This document shows positions 22,928-32,519 of a DNA stretch of 50,064 bases, one piece after another; position 1 is the first letter of the stretch, and each line of letters starts with the position of its first letter. Source of the DNA: Glycomyces tenuis DSM 44171 (GTDB lineage: Bacteria > Actinomycetota > Actinomycetes > Mycobacteriales > Micromonosporaceae); contig NZ_KE386601.1 of NCBI RefSeq assembly GCF_000427885.1, positions 1 to 50,064 on the forward strand, in the 5' to 3' direction. The notes beneath the pieces were generated by a model. It made no database searches. It had not been told where the DNA came from and saw only the letters and a list, made by a program, of their open reading frames with translations. Both the position numbers and the translations under genes were made by a program.

Positions 22928-23647
22928 GTGAGCGTTCTGCAACGCTTGGAAAAACAACTGGAGGGCTTGTTCGAGGGCACCTTCAACAAGATGTTCAAGG
23001 GCGTTGTGCACCCGGTCGAGATCGCCAGCGCCATGCAGCGCGAGGCCGAGACCCATAAGGCCGTGCTGGCCGGCGGGCGGGTCCTGGTGCCGAACCGCTA
23101 TGTCATCGACCTCTCCCCGCCCGACCACGACCGGCTCGCCCCGTACGCGGCCGCGCTGGCCCAGGAGCTGGCCCAGTCCCAGGCCGAGTTCATCGGCGAG
23201 AACGGCTGGACCGTCTACGGCGACGTCATCGTCGAGATCGAGCGCGGCGAGGGACTGGACACCGGCATGTTCCGCGTGACCGCCGAGGTCGCGGCCCTCA
23301 ACGAGGGCGTCGACCAGTCGCAGCCGGTCTCCGGCGGCGGCTACGGCCCCGCCAACCCGCAGGCCCCCACCGGGCCGGTGCTGGTGGCCGCCGACGGCCG
23401 CCAGTTCTCCGTGGCGCACGGCGCGACCGTCATCGGCCGCGGCGAGCAGGCGCAGATCCGGCTGCCCGACGTGGGCATCTCGCGCCGTCACGTCCGCGTC
23501 GACTTCGACGGCCGCCAGGTCTCGGTCACCGACCTGGGCTCGACGAACGGCACCCTGGTCAACGGCCAGCGCGTCACCACCGTCAGCATGCAGCCCGGCG
23601 ACGTCATACAGATAGGCACCACCTCCCTGACGCTCCAGGCCGGTTAG
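22928..23647 (+). CDS. fhaA: FhaA: DUF3662 plus FHA domain protein
   Basis: This 239-residue first gene of the Ser/Thr kinase-wall synthesis locus has an N-terminal DUF3662 domain (~1-120; FNKMFKGVVHPVEIASAMQRE). A short Gly/Pro linker leads to a C-terminal FHA phosphothreonine-binding domain (~148-235) with VIGRGEQAQIRLPD, SRRHVRV and GSTNGT. In mycobacteria FhaA binds phosphorylated partners such as MviN and tunes peptidoglycan synthesis. GTG 22928 has AGGAGGA upstream. Confidence 0.95.
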   Translation: MSVLQRLEKQLEGLFEGTFNKMFKGVVHPVEIASAMQREAETHKAVLAGGRVLVPNRYVIDLSPPDHDRLAPYAAALAQELAQSQAEFIGENGWTVYGDVIVEIERGEGLDTGMFRVTAEVAALNEGVDQSQPVSGGGYGPANPQAPTGPVLVAADGRQFSVAHGATVIGRGEQAQIRLPDVGISRRHVRVDFDGRQVSVTDLGSTNGTLVNGQRVTTVSMQPGDVIQIGTTSLTLQAG

Positions 23648-23816
23648 CGGGCCGAGCGGGCCCGGCGAGGACGCCGCTCCCGGGCCCCGCGATTCGCCCC
23701 CCGACGCGACCCTGTGGACCTTCCCTCCCCAGGCCCGGGCCGCCCGAGGTGCAAGTCGCAGTGCGCGCGTGGGCTACCGTGTTCGAGACCGATCATCTGC
23801 CCATTGGGAGCGTCGC

Positions 23817-24290
23817 ATGAGCGAGATAGTCCTGACCGTCGCCCGATACGGCTTCCTCGTGCTGCTGTGGCTCTTCGTGTTCGCGGCGGCCCGGACGATC
23901 ACGCGGGACCTGCTCGCCCAGCGGCGCCCCGCCACCGCCGGCGGCCCCGGCCCGGTCTCGGCCCCGCCCGCCCCCGGCGGCCGCCAGCGCCCGCAGCAGG
24001 CGGCACAGTGGTTGGTCGTCACCACCGGTGAACTGGCCGGGCGCCGGTTCACCCTCTCCGGCCAGCCGATCTCGATCGGCCGCGCCGCCGACTCCACGAT
24101 CGTCATCCGCGACGACTTCGCCTCCAACCGGCACGCCCGCGTCGTCCCGGTGGACGGCCAGTGGATGGTCGAGGACTTGGGCTCCACGAACGGCACTTAC
24201 CTGGGACGCGCTAGAGTCTCCACACCCACCCCCGTGCCCTTGGGGGTCCCGATCCGGATCGGGCGCTCATCTTTCGAGCTGCGGGCCTAG
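23817..24290 (+). CDS. fhaB: FhaB: membrane-anchored FHA protein
   Basis: This 157-residue protein has one N-terminal membrane helix (VARYGFLVLLWLFVFAAART), a Pro-rich linker and a C-terminal FHA domain (~65-157) with ISIGRAADSTIVI, ASNRHARV and GSTNGTYLG. Homologues (FipA) bind phosphorylated FtsZ and FtsQ-type partners in division. ATG 23817 has GGGAG upstream. The 169-bp gap after fhaA holds no gene. It is followed after 25 bp by the phosphatase. Confidence 0.93.
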   Translation: MSEIVLTVARYGFLVLLWLFVFAAARTITRDLLAQRRPATAGGPGPVSAPPAPGGRQRPQQAAQWLVVTTGELAGRRFTLSGQPISIGRAADSTIVIRDDFASNRHARVVPVDGQWMVEDLGSTNGTYLGRARVSTPTPVPLGVPIRIGRSSFELRA

Positions 24291-24315
24291 TGCCTCACTG
24301 CGACGGGTTGATTTC

Positions 24316-25587
24316 ATGAGTTTGCACCTGCGATACGCGGCGATTTCGGACCGCGGTGTGGTGAGGCAAGGCAACCAGGACTCGGTCTACGCCGGTTCCC
24401 ATTTCATCGCCGTGGCCGACGGCATGGGCGGCATGGCCGCCGGCGACCTGGCGTCGGCGATCGTCATCAACACGGTGGCGCGGCTCGACGAGCCGCCGCC
24501 GGAGGAGTCGGTGGCCGACGAGCTGGCCGACACCGTCGCCGAGGCCAACCGGGCCATCAGGCGGATGGTCGCCGACGACCCCAACAAAGAGGGCATGGGC
24601 ACCACCCTGACCGCGCTGTGGTTCGACGGCGAGTGGTTCAACATGGTGCACATCGGCGACTCGCGGGCCTACCGGATGCGCGAGGGCGGTTTCGAGCAGA
24701 TCACCGTCGACGACACCTACGTCCAGATGCTCGTCGACGAGGGCCGCATCACCGCCGAGGAGGCCGAGCGGCACCCGCAGCGCTCGCTCCTGCTGCGCGC
24801 CCTGGGCGCCTCGGAGGTCGAACCGGCGTTCCAGACCCTCAAAGGCGTCGTGGGCGACCGGCTGCTGCTGTGCTCGGACGGCCTGACCGGGCCGGTCTCG
24901 GACGCCGACATCGCCCTGACGCTCCAGAGCGCCGCCACGCCCGCCGAAGCGGTCGAGTCGCTCGTCAGCCAGGCCCTGGAGGCCGGCGCGCCCGACAACG
25001 TGACCGTCCTGATCGCCGACGTCGTCGAGGACGACCCCGGCGAGCAGGCCCCGATCATCGCCGGCGCCGCCGCCGACGCCCGGCTCGCCGAATCGGACAC
25101 GGCGGTGCTGCCCGCCCTCAAACGCGGCGACGACGCCGAATCGGACGGCGAGCCCGACGGCGCCGACGGCGAGGCCGAACCGAAGCCGAAGCGCCGCGGC
25201 CGGGTGTGGCGCACCCTGCTGGTCGTCGTCATCGTCCTGGCCATGGCCGCCGGAGGCGGCCTGTGGTGGCTCCGCACCCAGTACTTCATCGGCGTCTCCG
25301 ACGGCGGCAACATCAGCGTCTTCCGGGGCGTGCCGGTCGAGGTCGCCGGCGTCGAGGCCGCCTGGCTCGAGATCGAGTCCGAGCGGCCCGTCGAGGACGC
25401 CGTCGAAGAGGTCCGGCAGGACCTGGAAGACGGGATCGACGCCGATAGCATGGAAGACGCCCAGTCCGAACTGGCCGAACTGACCGACTCCTCCTCGGGC
25501 AACGAGAACCTCCTGGATCTGTGCTCCTCTGGGGACGGCGCCGCCGATACGCAGCCTGCGGCTTCCACGGACTGCCGCGACACCTGA
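24316..25587 (+). CDS. pstP: PP2C-family Ser/Thr phosphatase
   Basis: This 423-residue phosphatase dephosphorylates PknA/PknB and their targets. The catalytic PP2C domain (~1-240) has RGVVRQGNQDSVY, the metal motif VADGMGGM (D35), HIGDSRAYRM and CSDGLTGPVSD. One membrane helix follows at ~295-318 (TLLVVVIVLAMAAGGGLWWL) and an external domain of ~100 residues. The C-terminal part is Asp/Glu-rich. ATG 24316 was chosen by homology at the PP2C start; its RBS is poor. Confidence 0.95.
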   Translation: MSLHLRYAAISDRGVVRQGNQDSVYAGSHFIAVADGMGGMAAGDLASAIVINTVARLDEPPPEESVADELADTVAEANRAIRRMVADDPNKEGMGTTLTALWFDGEWFNMVHIGDSRAYRMREGGFEQITVDDTYVQMLVDEGRITAEEAERHPQRSLLLRALGASEVEPAFQTLKGVVGDRLLLCSDGLTGPVSDADIALTLQSAATPAEAVESLVSQALEAGAPDNVTVLIADVVEDDPGEQAPIIAGAAADARLAESDTAVLPALKRGDDAESDGEPDGADGEAEPKPKRRGRVWRTLLVVVIVLAMAAGGGLWWLRTQYFIGVSDGGNISVFRGVPVEVAGVEAAWLEIESERPVEDAVEEVRQDLEDGIDADSMEDAQSELAELTDSSSGNENLLDLCSSGDGAADTQPAASTDCRDT

Positions 25588-25636
25588 GAGCCCCTGTAGG
25601 CTCGCACCCGTCGTTTCCGAGACGTGAGGGGGACTG

Positions 25637-27514
25637 ATGGCGCAGCCCATGTCGGCCACCGCCAAACCGGCCGGGCCGTCCGAGCCGCCGCTGACCCCGC
25701 TGTCCGGCATGCCCAAGCGCGTCGGCAGCGAGCTGCTGCTGCTGTTCTTCGCCGGGCTCGGCGTGTTCGCCTTCCAGCTCACGATCGACCTGGCGCTGAC
25801 GAAGGAGACCACCTCGGTCACCTTCATGATGCCCGCCCTGGCCTTCCTGACCTCCCTGGCGGCGTGGGGCATCATGCGCGGCCTCGCCCCGTACGCCGAC
25901 CCGCTGCTCGTGCCGATCGCGTCGTTCCTGTCGGGCATCGGCATCGTCTACATCCGCCGCCTCGACCGCACCGCGACGACCACCGATCCGCTCCCGGCCG
26001 ACGCCGGCGTCTTCGCGGGCCAAGGCGGCAGCCAGCTGATGTACTTCATGGCCGGCGTCGTGGTCTTCGCCGTGTTCCTGGCGCTGGTGCGCAACCACCG
26101 GATCCTGCGCGGCTACGCCTACATCCTGCTGTTCGCCGGCATCGGCCTGGCCGCCCTGCCCGGCTTCCTGCCGTACTCGATCTCCGGCTCCGACGGCTCG
26201 AAGAACTGGATCCGCTTCGGCAGCTCCTTCTCGGTGCAGCCCAGCGAGTTCGCCAAGCTCATGCTGCTGGTGTTCTTCGCCGTCTACCTGATCCGCAAGC
26301 GGGACGTGCTCTCCGTGGCCGGTCCGAAGGTCCTCGGTCTCCAGTTCCCGCGCATCAAGGACCTCGGGCCGATCATCATCGTCTGGGGCGCGAGCCTGCT
26401 CCTGCTCATCTTCGAGCGCGACCTGGGCACCTCGCTGCTGCTGTTCGCGATGTTCCTCGCCGTCCTCTACATCGCCACCCGCCGCGCCTCGTGGATCGTC
26501 ATCGGCCTCGCCCTGTTCATCGGCGGCTGCGTCGCGCTCTACCCGTTCTTCTCCCACCTCCAGGTGCGCGTCGCGATCTGGCTCGACCCGTGGAACCCCA
26601 ACTACGTCTTCGGCGACGGCGTCGAATACCCCTCGTCGTACCAGCTCGTGCAGGGCCTCGCGGCCCTGAACTCCGGCGGCCTGTTCGGCAACGGGCCGGG
26701 CGCGGGCAACCCCAACCTCATCCCCGCCTCCGAGTCCGACTTCATCCTCGCCGCCCTCGGCGAGGAGACCGGGCTCATCGGCCTGGTCGCGATCCTGCTG
26801 CTGTACGCGCTGTTCGTCCAGCGCGGCTTCAAGGCCGGCATCATGTGCCGGGACCTGTTCGGCAAGGTCCTCGCGGGCGGCCTGGCGTTCCTGGTGGCCT
26901 TCCAGCTGTTCGTCGTGGCCGGCGGCGTCACCGGGCTCATCCCGATGACCGGCCAGACCACGCCGTTCCTCGCCGCGGGCGGCTCCTCGCTCGTCGGCAG
27001 CTGGCTGCTGGTCGCGATGCTCGTGCGCGTCTCCGACGACGCCCGCAAGCCCTGGCAGGTCTCCTACGGTCTCCAGAAGACCGAGGCCCCGCCGGAGTTC
27101 CTCGCCGAGCAGGCCGCCAAGCGCGCCGCCGCCGAGGCCGCGGCGGGCGTCGCCGACGACGGCCCCGTCCCCGGCGGCGACCAGCCCACCGAGCTGATCA
27201 TCCCCTCGTCCCTCCAGGGCGGCGCGGAGCCGAGCGGCCAGACCCCGGCCGGCACCGAGCAGAACCTTCCCGCGCACGGCGCCCAGAGCCCGCCCGCCGG
27301 AGGCCCGCAGAGCCCCCCGCACCCGACGAACCGGCAGCCCGGCGGCCCGCCGCAGAGCCCGCCTCCGAGCCCCCCGCCGCCGAACTCCGCTTACGGCGGC
27401 CCGCCCCGACCGGGGACGACCTCACCGCAGCCACCGCCACCGCCGAACTCGGCCTTCGACTACCGTCCGCAGCCGCCCGCCTGGGGCGAGGACAAGAAGG
27501 GAGGCGAATCGTGA
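25637..27514 (+). CDS. rodA: RodA/FtsW-family peptidoglycan glycosyltransferase
   Basis: This 625-residue SEDS protein polymerises glycan strands from lipid II with its cognate PBP. About twelve hydrophobic segments span residues 30-470. SEDS landmarks include GSKNWIRFGSSFSVQPSEFAK and MTGQTTPFLAAGGSS. The C-terminal ~150 residues are a Gln/Pro/Ser-rich tail (repeats of the QSPP type), longer than usual in the family and probably cytoplasmic. ATG 25637 follows GAGGGGG. The stop overlaps pbpA's start, so the SEDS-PBP pair is coupled. Confidence 0.93.
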   Translation: MAQPMSATAKPAGPSEPPLTPLSGMPKRVGSELLLLFFAGLGVFAFQLTIDLALTKETTSVTFMMPALAFLTSLAAWGIMRGLAPYADPLLVPIASFLSGIGIVYIRRLDRTATTTDPLPADAGVFAGQGGSQLMYFMAGVVVFAVFLALVRNHRILRGYAYILLFAGIGLAALPGFLPYSISGSDGSKNWIRFGSSFSVQPSEFAKLMLLVFFAVYLIRKRDVLSVAGPKVLGLQFPRIKDLGPIIIVWGASLLLLIFERDLGTSLLLFAMFLAVLYIATRRASWIVIGLALFIGGCVALYPFFSHLQVRVAIWLDPWNPNYVFGDGVEYPSSYQLVQGLAALNSGGLFGNGPGAGNPNLIPASESDFILAALGEETGLIGLVAILLLYALFVQRGFKAGIMCRDLFGKVLAGGLAFLVAFQLFVVAGGVTGLIPMTGQTTPFLAAGGSSLVGSWLLVAMLVRVSDDARKPWQVSYGLQKTEAPPEFLAEQAAKRAAAEAAAGVADDGPVPGGDQPTELIIPSSLQGGAEPSGQTPAGTEQNLPAHGAQSPPAGGPQSPPHPTNRQPGGPPQSPPPSPPPPNSAYGGPPRPGTTSPQPPPPPNSAFDYRPQPPAWGEDKKGGES

Positions 27515-28977
27515 ACCCCGCCATGCGGCGCACCGGCGTCATCGCGCTCGTCCTGCTCGGAGCCCTCATCGTCCAGGTCACCTGGGTCGGCTTCTTCGAG
27601 CACGACGACTACGACATCCTCAGCAACACGCGCACCACCATCGCCGAGTACGAGGTCCCGCGCGGCGATATCGTCGCCGGCGACACCGTCCTCGCCACCT
27701 CCGTCGAGACCGAACCCGGATCCACCTACGACTACCAGCGCCAATACCCGGCGGGCGAGGCCTTCGCCAACCTCACCGGCTACAAGTCGCGGATCTACGG
27801 CACCGGCGCGGGCGGCATCGAGGCGGTCGAGAACGAGGTCCTCAACGGCACCAGCTCGCTGCTGTTCCTCGACGACTTCTGGGCGAGCGCCTCCGGCGAG
27901 CCCAAACCGGGCGGCGACGTCCACCTCACCATCGACCCCGAGCTCCAGCAGGCCGCCTACGACGCCATCGCCGAGACCGGCTCGCAGGGCGCCGCGGTCG
28001 TCGTCGACCCGCAGACCGGGCAGGTCCTCGCCCAGGTCTCCTACCCCGGCTGGGACCCGACCGAGGTCTCCTCCAACGACGGCGTCGTCGCCGAAGAGGC
28101 CAAGAACGCCCTCGACGGCGACGAGGACAACCCCGCCCTCGACCGCGCCCTCAGGGACTTCTACCCGCCCGGGTCGACGTTCAAGACGATCGTGGCCGCG
28201 GCCTTCATCGAGAACGGCGGCGACGCCGAGTCAATGGTCCCCGCGGGCAACGGCTACACCGCCCCCGACACGGACCACGAGATCACCAACGCCGACGACC
28301 AGTGCCCCGAAGACGAGCTGACGCTCAAAGAGGCGTTCAAGCGCTCCTGCAACACCACCTTCGCCCAGCTGTGCGTCGAAGAGCTCGACGACGACGACAT
28401 CCGGGAGATGGCCGAGGCCTTCGGCTTCGGCGAGGAGTACTCCACGACGGCCCAGAGCGTCGCCTCCGAGACCGGCGACCTGTCCGCCGAGGCCTTCCGG
28501 GCCCAGGCCTGCATCGGCCAGCAGGAGGTCCGCGAGACCGTCATGCAGAACGCCCTCATCGCCGCCGCCATCGCCAACGACGGCGAGCGCATGGCCCCGC
28601 AGGTGATCGCCGAGATCACCAACTCGGCCGGCGAGCCCGTCCAGCGTGGCGACGAGGACTCCCTCGGCGACGCCGTCTCCAGCTCCACCGCCGAGGAGCT
28701 GCGCGAGATCATGGAGGCCGTCGTCGACGGCGGCACCGGCTCGGGCGCCGAGATCGACGGGCTCACCGTCGGCGGCAAGACCGGCACCGCCGAGCACAGC
28801 ACCGAGGCCGACGGCGACGAGGCCAACCACGGCTGGTTCCACGGCTGGGCCATGGGCGATGACGAGGACGACTCCGTCGCCGTGTGCGTCTTCCTCGACT
28901 CCTACGGCGACGGCGGCTCCTCCAAGGCCGCCGAGATCTCCGGCGACCTCATGGAACAGGCGCTGAGCGGCGAATAG
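27511..28977 (+). CDS. pbpA: Penicillin-binding protein 2-type transpeptidase
   Basis: This 488-residue class B PBP forms peptide cross-links. An N-terminal signal-anchor (residues ~7-28) and dimerisation region precede the transpeptidase domain with PPGSTFKT (S222, K225), SCN (S279-N281) and GGKTGTAE (K423). GTG 27511 lies within the rodA stop (GTGA). The length and motifs fit actinobacterial PbpA, a PknB substrate in mycobacteria. The protein is notably acidic. Confidence 0.95.
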   Translation: MNPAMRRTGVIALVLLGALIVQVTWVGFFEHDDYDILSNTRTTIAEYEVPRGDIVAGDTVLATSVETEPGSTYDYQRQYPAGEAFANLTGYKSRIYGTGAGGIEAVENEVLNGTSSLLFLDDFWASASGEPKPGGDVHLTIDPELQQAAYDAIAETGSQGAAVVVDPQTGQVLAQVSYPGWDPTEVSSNDGVVAEEAKNALDGDEDNPALDRALRDFYPPGSTFKTIVAAAFIENGGDAESMVPAGNGYTAPDTDHEITNADDQCPEDELTLKEAFKRSCNTTFAQLCVEELDDDDIREMAEAFGFGEEYSTTAQSVASETGDLSAEAFRAQACIGQQEVRETVMQNALIAAAIANDGERMAPQVIAEITNSAGEPVQRGDEDSLGDAVSSSTAEELREIMEAVVDGGTGSGAEIDGLTVGGKTGTAEHSTEADGDEANHGWFHGWAMGDDEDDSVAVCVFLDSYGDGGSSKAAEISGDLMEQALSGE

Positions 28978-29020
28978 CTAGACTGAACCGTCGACCCCCC
29001 CGAGATATAAGGAGCACGCC

Positions 29021-30298
29021 GTGTTGAGCCCCGAAATGCTACTCGGGCAGCGCTACCGCCTGCACGAGCGCATCGCGGTGGGCGGCATGGGCGAGGTGTG
29101 GCGCGCCGAGGACACCGTCCTGGAGCGCAAGGTCGCCGTCAAGGCGCTGCTGCCCGCACTGCTGAGCGAGCCCGGCTTCGCCAAGCGGTTCGCGGCCGAG
29201 GCCAAGACCGTGGCCGCGCTCTCCCATCCCCACATCGTAGGCGTCCACGACTACGGCGAGGCCCCGCTGCCCAGCGGCGACACCACCGCCTACCTGGTCA
29301 TGGAGTACATCGAGGGCCGCTCGCTGGCCGATCTGCTCTCCGAGCGCGGCGCCCTGCCCGCCGCCGAGACGATGCCCATCATCGCCTCGGTGGCCGAGGC
29401 CCTCCAGCACGCGCACGACCACGGCGTCATCCACCGCGACATCAAGCCCGGCAACATCCTGGTGCGCTCCCGTGACGGCCAGGCCGTCCTGACCGACTTC
29501 GGGATCGCCCGTTCCGGGGCCGCGGGGGACCTCACCGCCACCGGCGCGGTCATGGGCACCGCCTCCTACATCGCCCCCGAGCAGGCCGAGGGCACCGGAG
29601 TGCTGCCCGCCTCCGACATGTACTCGCTCGGCGTCGTCGCCTTCCACGGCCTGACCGGACGGCGCCCCTTCGACGCCGAGAACCCGATCGAGCTGGCCCT
29701 GCACCACGTCCGCACGCCCATGCCGCCGCTGCCGAACGACATCCCGCCGGGGGTGCGCGCCTTCGTCGAGCGCGCCATGACCAAGGACCCGGCGCAGCGG
29801 TTCGCGACCTGCGCCGACATGGCCGGGGCCGCCAGGGCCGCCTTGACGGCCCCGCCTATGACCTCGGTCATGCCGAACCTCGCCTCCACGCCTCCCGGGG
29901 CGGGCGTCGTCGGCATGGGCGGCCCGCCCGCCGGCGTCGCAGAGCAGTCCCCGGCGGGCCCGCCGTACGGCGAGATCAACATGGGCGCGCCGGTCCCGGC
30001 CTCGCCGTCCGCCGGACCGAACAAGGCCCTCCTGGGCGCCATAGTGGGCATAGTGGCGCTGGTCCTCGTAGGCGGTATCGTGTGGTTGTTGCTGCTGAAC
30101 GGCAACGGCGGCGACGGGAGCGGCGACAATCCCACCGGGGACCCGGCCGACAACGAGACGAGCGAGACCACCGAGTCCGAACCCGAGTCGCCCGAGGACA
30201 CGGAACCCGACGACTCGCCCTCTGACGAGGAGACGGACGACAGGACCGGCGGCGGATTCGACTCGTGCCTGCCGGGCGCCATCTGCGACGACCAATAG
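29021..30298 (+). CDS. pknA: Ser/Thr protein kinase PknA
   Basis: This 425-residue kinase is membrane-anchored. The kinase domain (~10-270) has the glycine loop AVGGMGEVW, VAVKAL, the catalytic HRDIKPGN (D140), DFGIA and the substrate-side GTASYIAPE. A Pro/Gly-rich linker, one membrane helix near residue ~340-365 (LLGAIVGIVALVLVGGIVWLL) and a short acidic extracellular tail (~55 residues) without PASTA repeats follow. GTG 29021 has AAGGAGC upstream. It probably phosphorylates division and wall proteins together with PknB. Confidence 0.95.
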   Translation: MLSPEMLLGQRYRLHERIAVGGMGEVWRAEDTVLERKVAVKALLPALLSEPGFAKRFAAEAKTVAALSHPHIVGVHDYGEAPLPSGDTTAYLVMEYIEGRSLADLLSERGALPAAETMPIIASVAEALQHAHDHGVIHRDIKPGNILVRSRDGQAVLTDFGIARSGAAGDLTATGAVMGTASYIAPEQAEGTGVLPASDMYSLGVVAFHGLTGRRPFDAENPIELALHHVRTPMPPLPNDIPPGVRAFVERAMTKDPAQRFATCADMAGAARAALTAPPMTSVMPNLASTPPGAGVVGMGGPPAGVAEQSPAGPPYGEINMGAPVPASPSAGPNKALLGAIVGIVALVLVGGIVWLLLLNGNGGDGSGDNPTGDPADNETSETTESEPESPEDTEPDDSPSDEETDDRTGGGFDSCLPGAICDDQ

Positions 30299-30303
30299 CG
30301 GGC

Positions 30304-30330
30304 TTCACGGCCATCCACAGCGATTAGAAT
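30304..30330 (+). promoter_or_regulatory. Candidate promoter of pknB
   Basis: TTCACG (30304-30309) and TAGAAT (30325-30330) with a 15-bp spacer lie 39 bp before the pknB ATG. The spacer is short, so confidence is limited. It would allow pknB expression apart from the upstream operon. Confidence 0.35.
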
Positions 30331-30368
30331 CGATCCGCGATGAACGGAACACGAGGACGTATAACGCG

Positions 30369-32282
30369 ATGACGACAGAGCCCCGCCTCCTGGGCGGCAG
30401 ATACGAGATCGGCGAGGTCGTCGGCTACGGTGGGATGGCCGAAGTCCACCGAGGTCGGGACCTGCGGCTCGGTCGCGACGTGGCGGTGAAACTGCTGCGC
30501 GCCGATCTGTCTCGCGATGAATCGTTCCTCGTCCGCTTCCGGCGGGAGGCCCAGAACTCGGCCTCGCTGAACCACCCCAACATCGTGGCCGTGTTCGACA
30601 CCGGCGAAGAGCACGGCATCCCCTACATGGTGATGGAGTTCGTCAACGGCAGGACCCTCAAAGAGGTCCTGATGGCCGAGGGCCGCTTCGACCCCGTGAC
30701 GGCCTGCGAGGTCGTCGCCGACATGTGCTCGGCGCTCGACTTCAGCCACAAGCACCACATCATCCACCGGGACGTCAAGCCCGGCAACGTCATGCTGTCC
30801 GACACCAACCAGGTGAAGGTCATGGACTTCGGCATCGCGCGGGCCCTGGCCAGCGGCCAGGCCACCATGACCCAGACCTCCGCGGTGATCGGCACCGCCC
30901 AGTACCTCTCTCCCGAGCAGGCCCGCGGCGAGACCGTGGACGCCCGCTCGGACGTCTACGCGGTCGGCTGCGTGCTCTACGAGCTGCTCGTCGGCCACCC
31001 GCCCTTCACCGGCGACAACCCCGTCTCCGTCGCCTACCAGCACGTGCGGGAGGAGGCCCGCCCTCCCTCGGAGCTGAACCCGAGCGTCCCGGCGACCGTC
31101 GACGCCGTGGTCATGAAGGCCCTGGCGAAGAACCCCGACCACCGCTACCGCTCGGCCGGGGAGATGCGCGAGGACCTCATCCGCGCCGCGCGCGGCGGCG
31201 AGGTCAGCGCGCCGATGGTCATGGCCGGCGACGCCCGCACCCAGGTCATCGGCGGCGCCGACTCCACCGAGCCGATCTCGCCGATCGAGCCGCGTTCCAA
31301 CCGCGGCAAGCCGTGGCTGGTCGCCCTCGGGGTGATCGCCGCGCTCGCGCTGGTCGGCCTCGCCGCGTGGGGCATCATGCGCGCCATGTCGGCCCCCGAG
31401 GCGGTGGCGGTGCCGGACGTGAGCGGCATGTCCGTGGAAGAGGCGACCCAGGCATTGGAGGACGACGGCTTCACGGTCGCCTCGGAGGTGCTGGAGCAGG
31501 AGGCCGAGCAGGCCGGGGATCCGAACATCGGCAACGTCGTCGCCCAGGACCCTCCGGCCGGCGAGGAGGCCGAGGAGGGCACCGAGGTGACGCTCACCGT
31601 CCTGGTCGAGCCCGCCGAGGTCGAGGTGACCGACGTCGTCGGGCAGGACTTCGAGTCGGCCGAGGCGGCCCTCGTGGAGGACGGCTTCACCGTCGTCCGC
31701 GAGACGCGGTCCTCGACCGAGCCGCCGAACACGGTCCTGGAGCAGAACCCGCAGGGCGGCACCATGGCCGAGGCGGGCTCCGAGGTGACGCTCACGGTCT
31801 CCGAGGGCGGCGTGGTGGTCGTGCCCGACGTCACCGGCTCGACCGAGCAGAAGGCCGGAGAGACGCTGGGCGAGGCCGGGCTCGACATGGCCGTCGAGTA
31901 CGTCATCGACGGGGACACCCCGGGCGTGGTCGACAGCCAGGACATCAGCCCCGGCTCCGAGGTCGACGAGGGCACGACGGTCACGGTCTACGTCACCGGC
32001 GTCGTGATCGAGTGGGACGAGGCCACGACCCCGCAGCAGCTTCAGAGCCAGTTGGAGAACGACGGCCTGACCGTGACCATCGCGGGCGACCCCGAGGGCA
32101 CGGTCATCGAGTCCGTCTCCGGCCCCGACGGCGATGTGACCAGCGGCAACGTGGTCGCGCCGGGCAGCGAGGTCACGATCAACGCCACTACTGAGGATGA
32201 CGGCGGCGGCGGAGGCGACGACACGACCTCGCCGGACTGCAACCCGGTCCTCGAGAACTGCGAGACCGAAGAGGCCAATTAG
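30369..32282 (+). CDS. pknB: Ser/Thr protein kinase PknB with PASTA repeats
   Basis: This 637-residue kinase senses muropeptides or lipid II through external PASTA domains and controls wall synthesis. Kinase domain ~8-275: GGMAEVHRGRD, VAVKLLR, HRDVKPGN (D135), DFGIA, GTAQYLSPE. The membrane helix is at ~314-338. Four PASTA units follow, starting near VPDVSGMSVEEATQAL, VTDVVGQDFESAEAAL, VPDVTGSTEQKAGETL and a divergent fourth, EATTPQQLQSQLENDG. The tail ends with a pair of Cys (DCNPVLENC). ATG 30369 is used; the RBS is weak (ACGAGGACG). Confidence 0.97.
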   Translation: MTTEPRLLGGRYEIGEVVGYGGMAEVHRGRDLRLGRDVAVKLLRADLSRDESFLVRFRREAQNSASLNHPNIVAVFDTGEEHGIPYMVMEFVNGRTLKEVLMAEGRFDPVTACEVVADMCSALDFSHKHHIIHRDVKPGNVMLSDTNQVKVMDFGIARALASGQATMTQTSAVIGTAQYLSPEQARGETVDARSDVYAVGCVLYELLVGHPPFTGDNPVSVAYQHVREEARPPSELNPSVPATVDAVVMKALAKNPDHRYRSAGEMREDLIRAARGGEVSAPMVMAGDARTQVIGGADSTEPISPIEPRSNRGKPWLVALGVIAALALVGLAAWGIMRAMSAPEAVAVPDVSGMSVEEATQALEDDGFTVASEVLEQEAEQAGDPNIGNVVAQDPPAGEEAEEGTEVTLTVLVEPAEVEVTDVVGQDFESAEAALVEDGFTVVRETRSSTEPPNTVLEQNPQGGTMAEAGSEVTLTVSEGGVVVVPDVTGSTEQKAGETLGEAGLDMAVEYVIDGDTPGVVDSQDISPGSEVDEGTTVTVYVTGVVIEWDEATTPQQLQSQLENDGLTVTIAGDPEGTVIESVSGPDGDVTSGNVVAPGSEVTINATTEDDGGGGGDDTTSPDCNPVLENCETEEAN

Positions 32283-32294
32283 CCCGAACGCGCG

Positions 32295-32337
32295 AACAGG
32301 GCCTTGCGGGGTGATGCCCCGCAAGGCCCTGTTGCGT
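32295..32337 (+). terminator. Terminator of the pknB operon
   Basis: There is a perfect 17-bp stem, with left arm 32295-32311 and right arm 32317-32333 (AACAGGGCC... paired with ...GGCCCTGTT). The loop is TGATG. Its AA/TT ends make it usable on both strands, so it may also block read-through from the minus-strand operon. Confidence 0.9.
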
Positions 32338-32519
32338 TCCGTGCCGCGCAGACCCGCCTCGGTGCACGCGCGGCACCGGAGGGACCCGAGCCGCTGTAGC
32401 GGCCCGGGTCCGGCTTCCGACCCATCAGAAAATTTCCTTTATGGAGTGTGAAGGCCGAGTGGCGCCCGGCCTCCGCATCGCGTCGTCGAGCAGCGTCCCG
32501 ACGGGTCGGCGCCCGCGTC

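Noticed and set aside
24295..27322. Minus-strand frames of 549 and 669 codons opposite pstP and rodA
   Set aside because: Both lie fully opposite clear genes and show no family motif, RBS or plausible start.
22928..32282. Reading the kinase-wall locus as a novel system
   Set aside because: The order fhaA-fhaB-pstP-rodA-pbpA-pknA-pknB is the well-known conserved actinobacterial locus.
30324..32324. Long minus-strand open frame of 666 codons opposite pknB
   Set aside because: It is antisense to an unmistakable kinase-PASTA gene. Its composition (Arg/Gly/Asp/His/Leu-rich, no domain) is the usual mirror of high-GC coding sequence.
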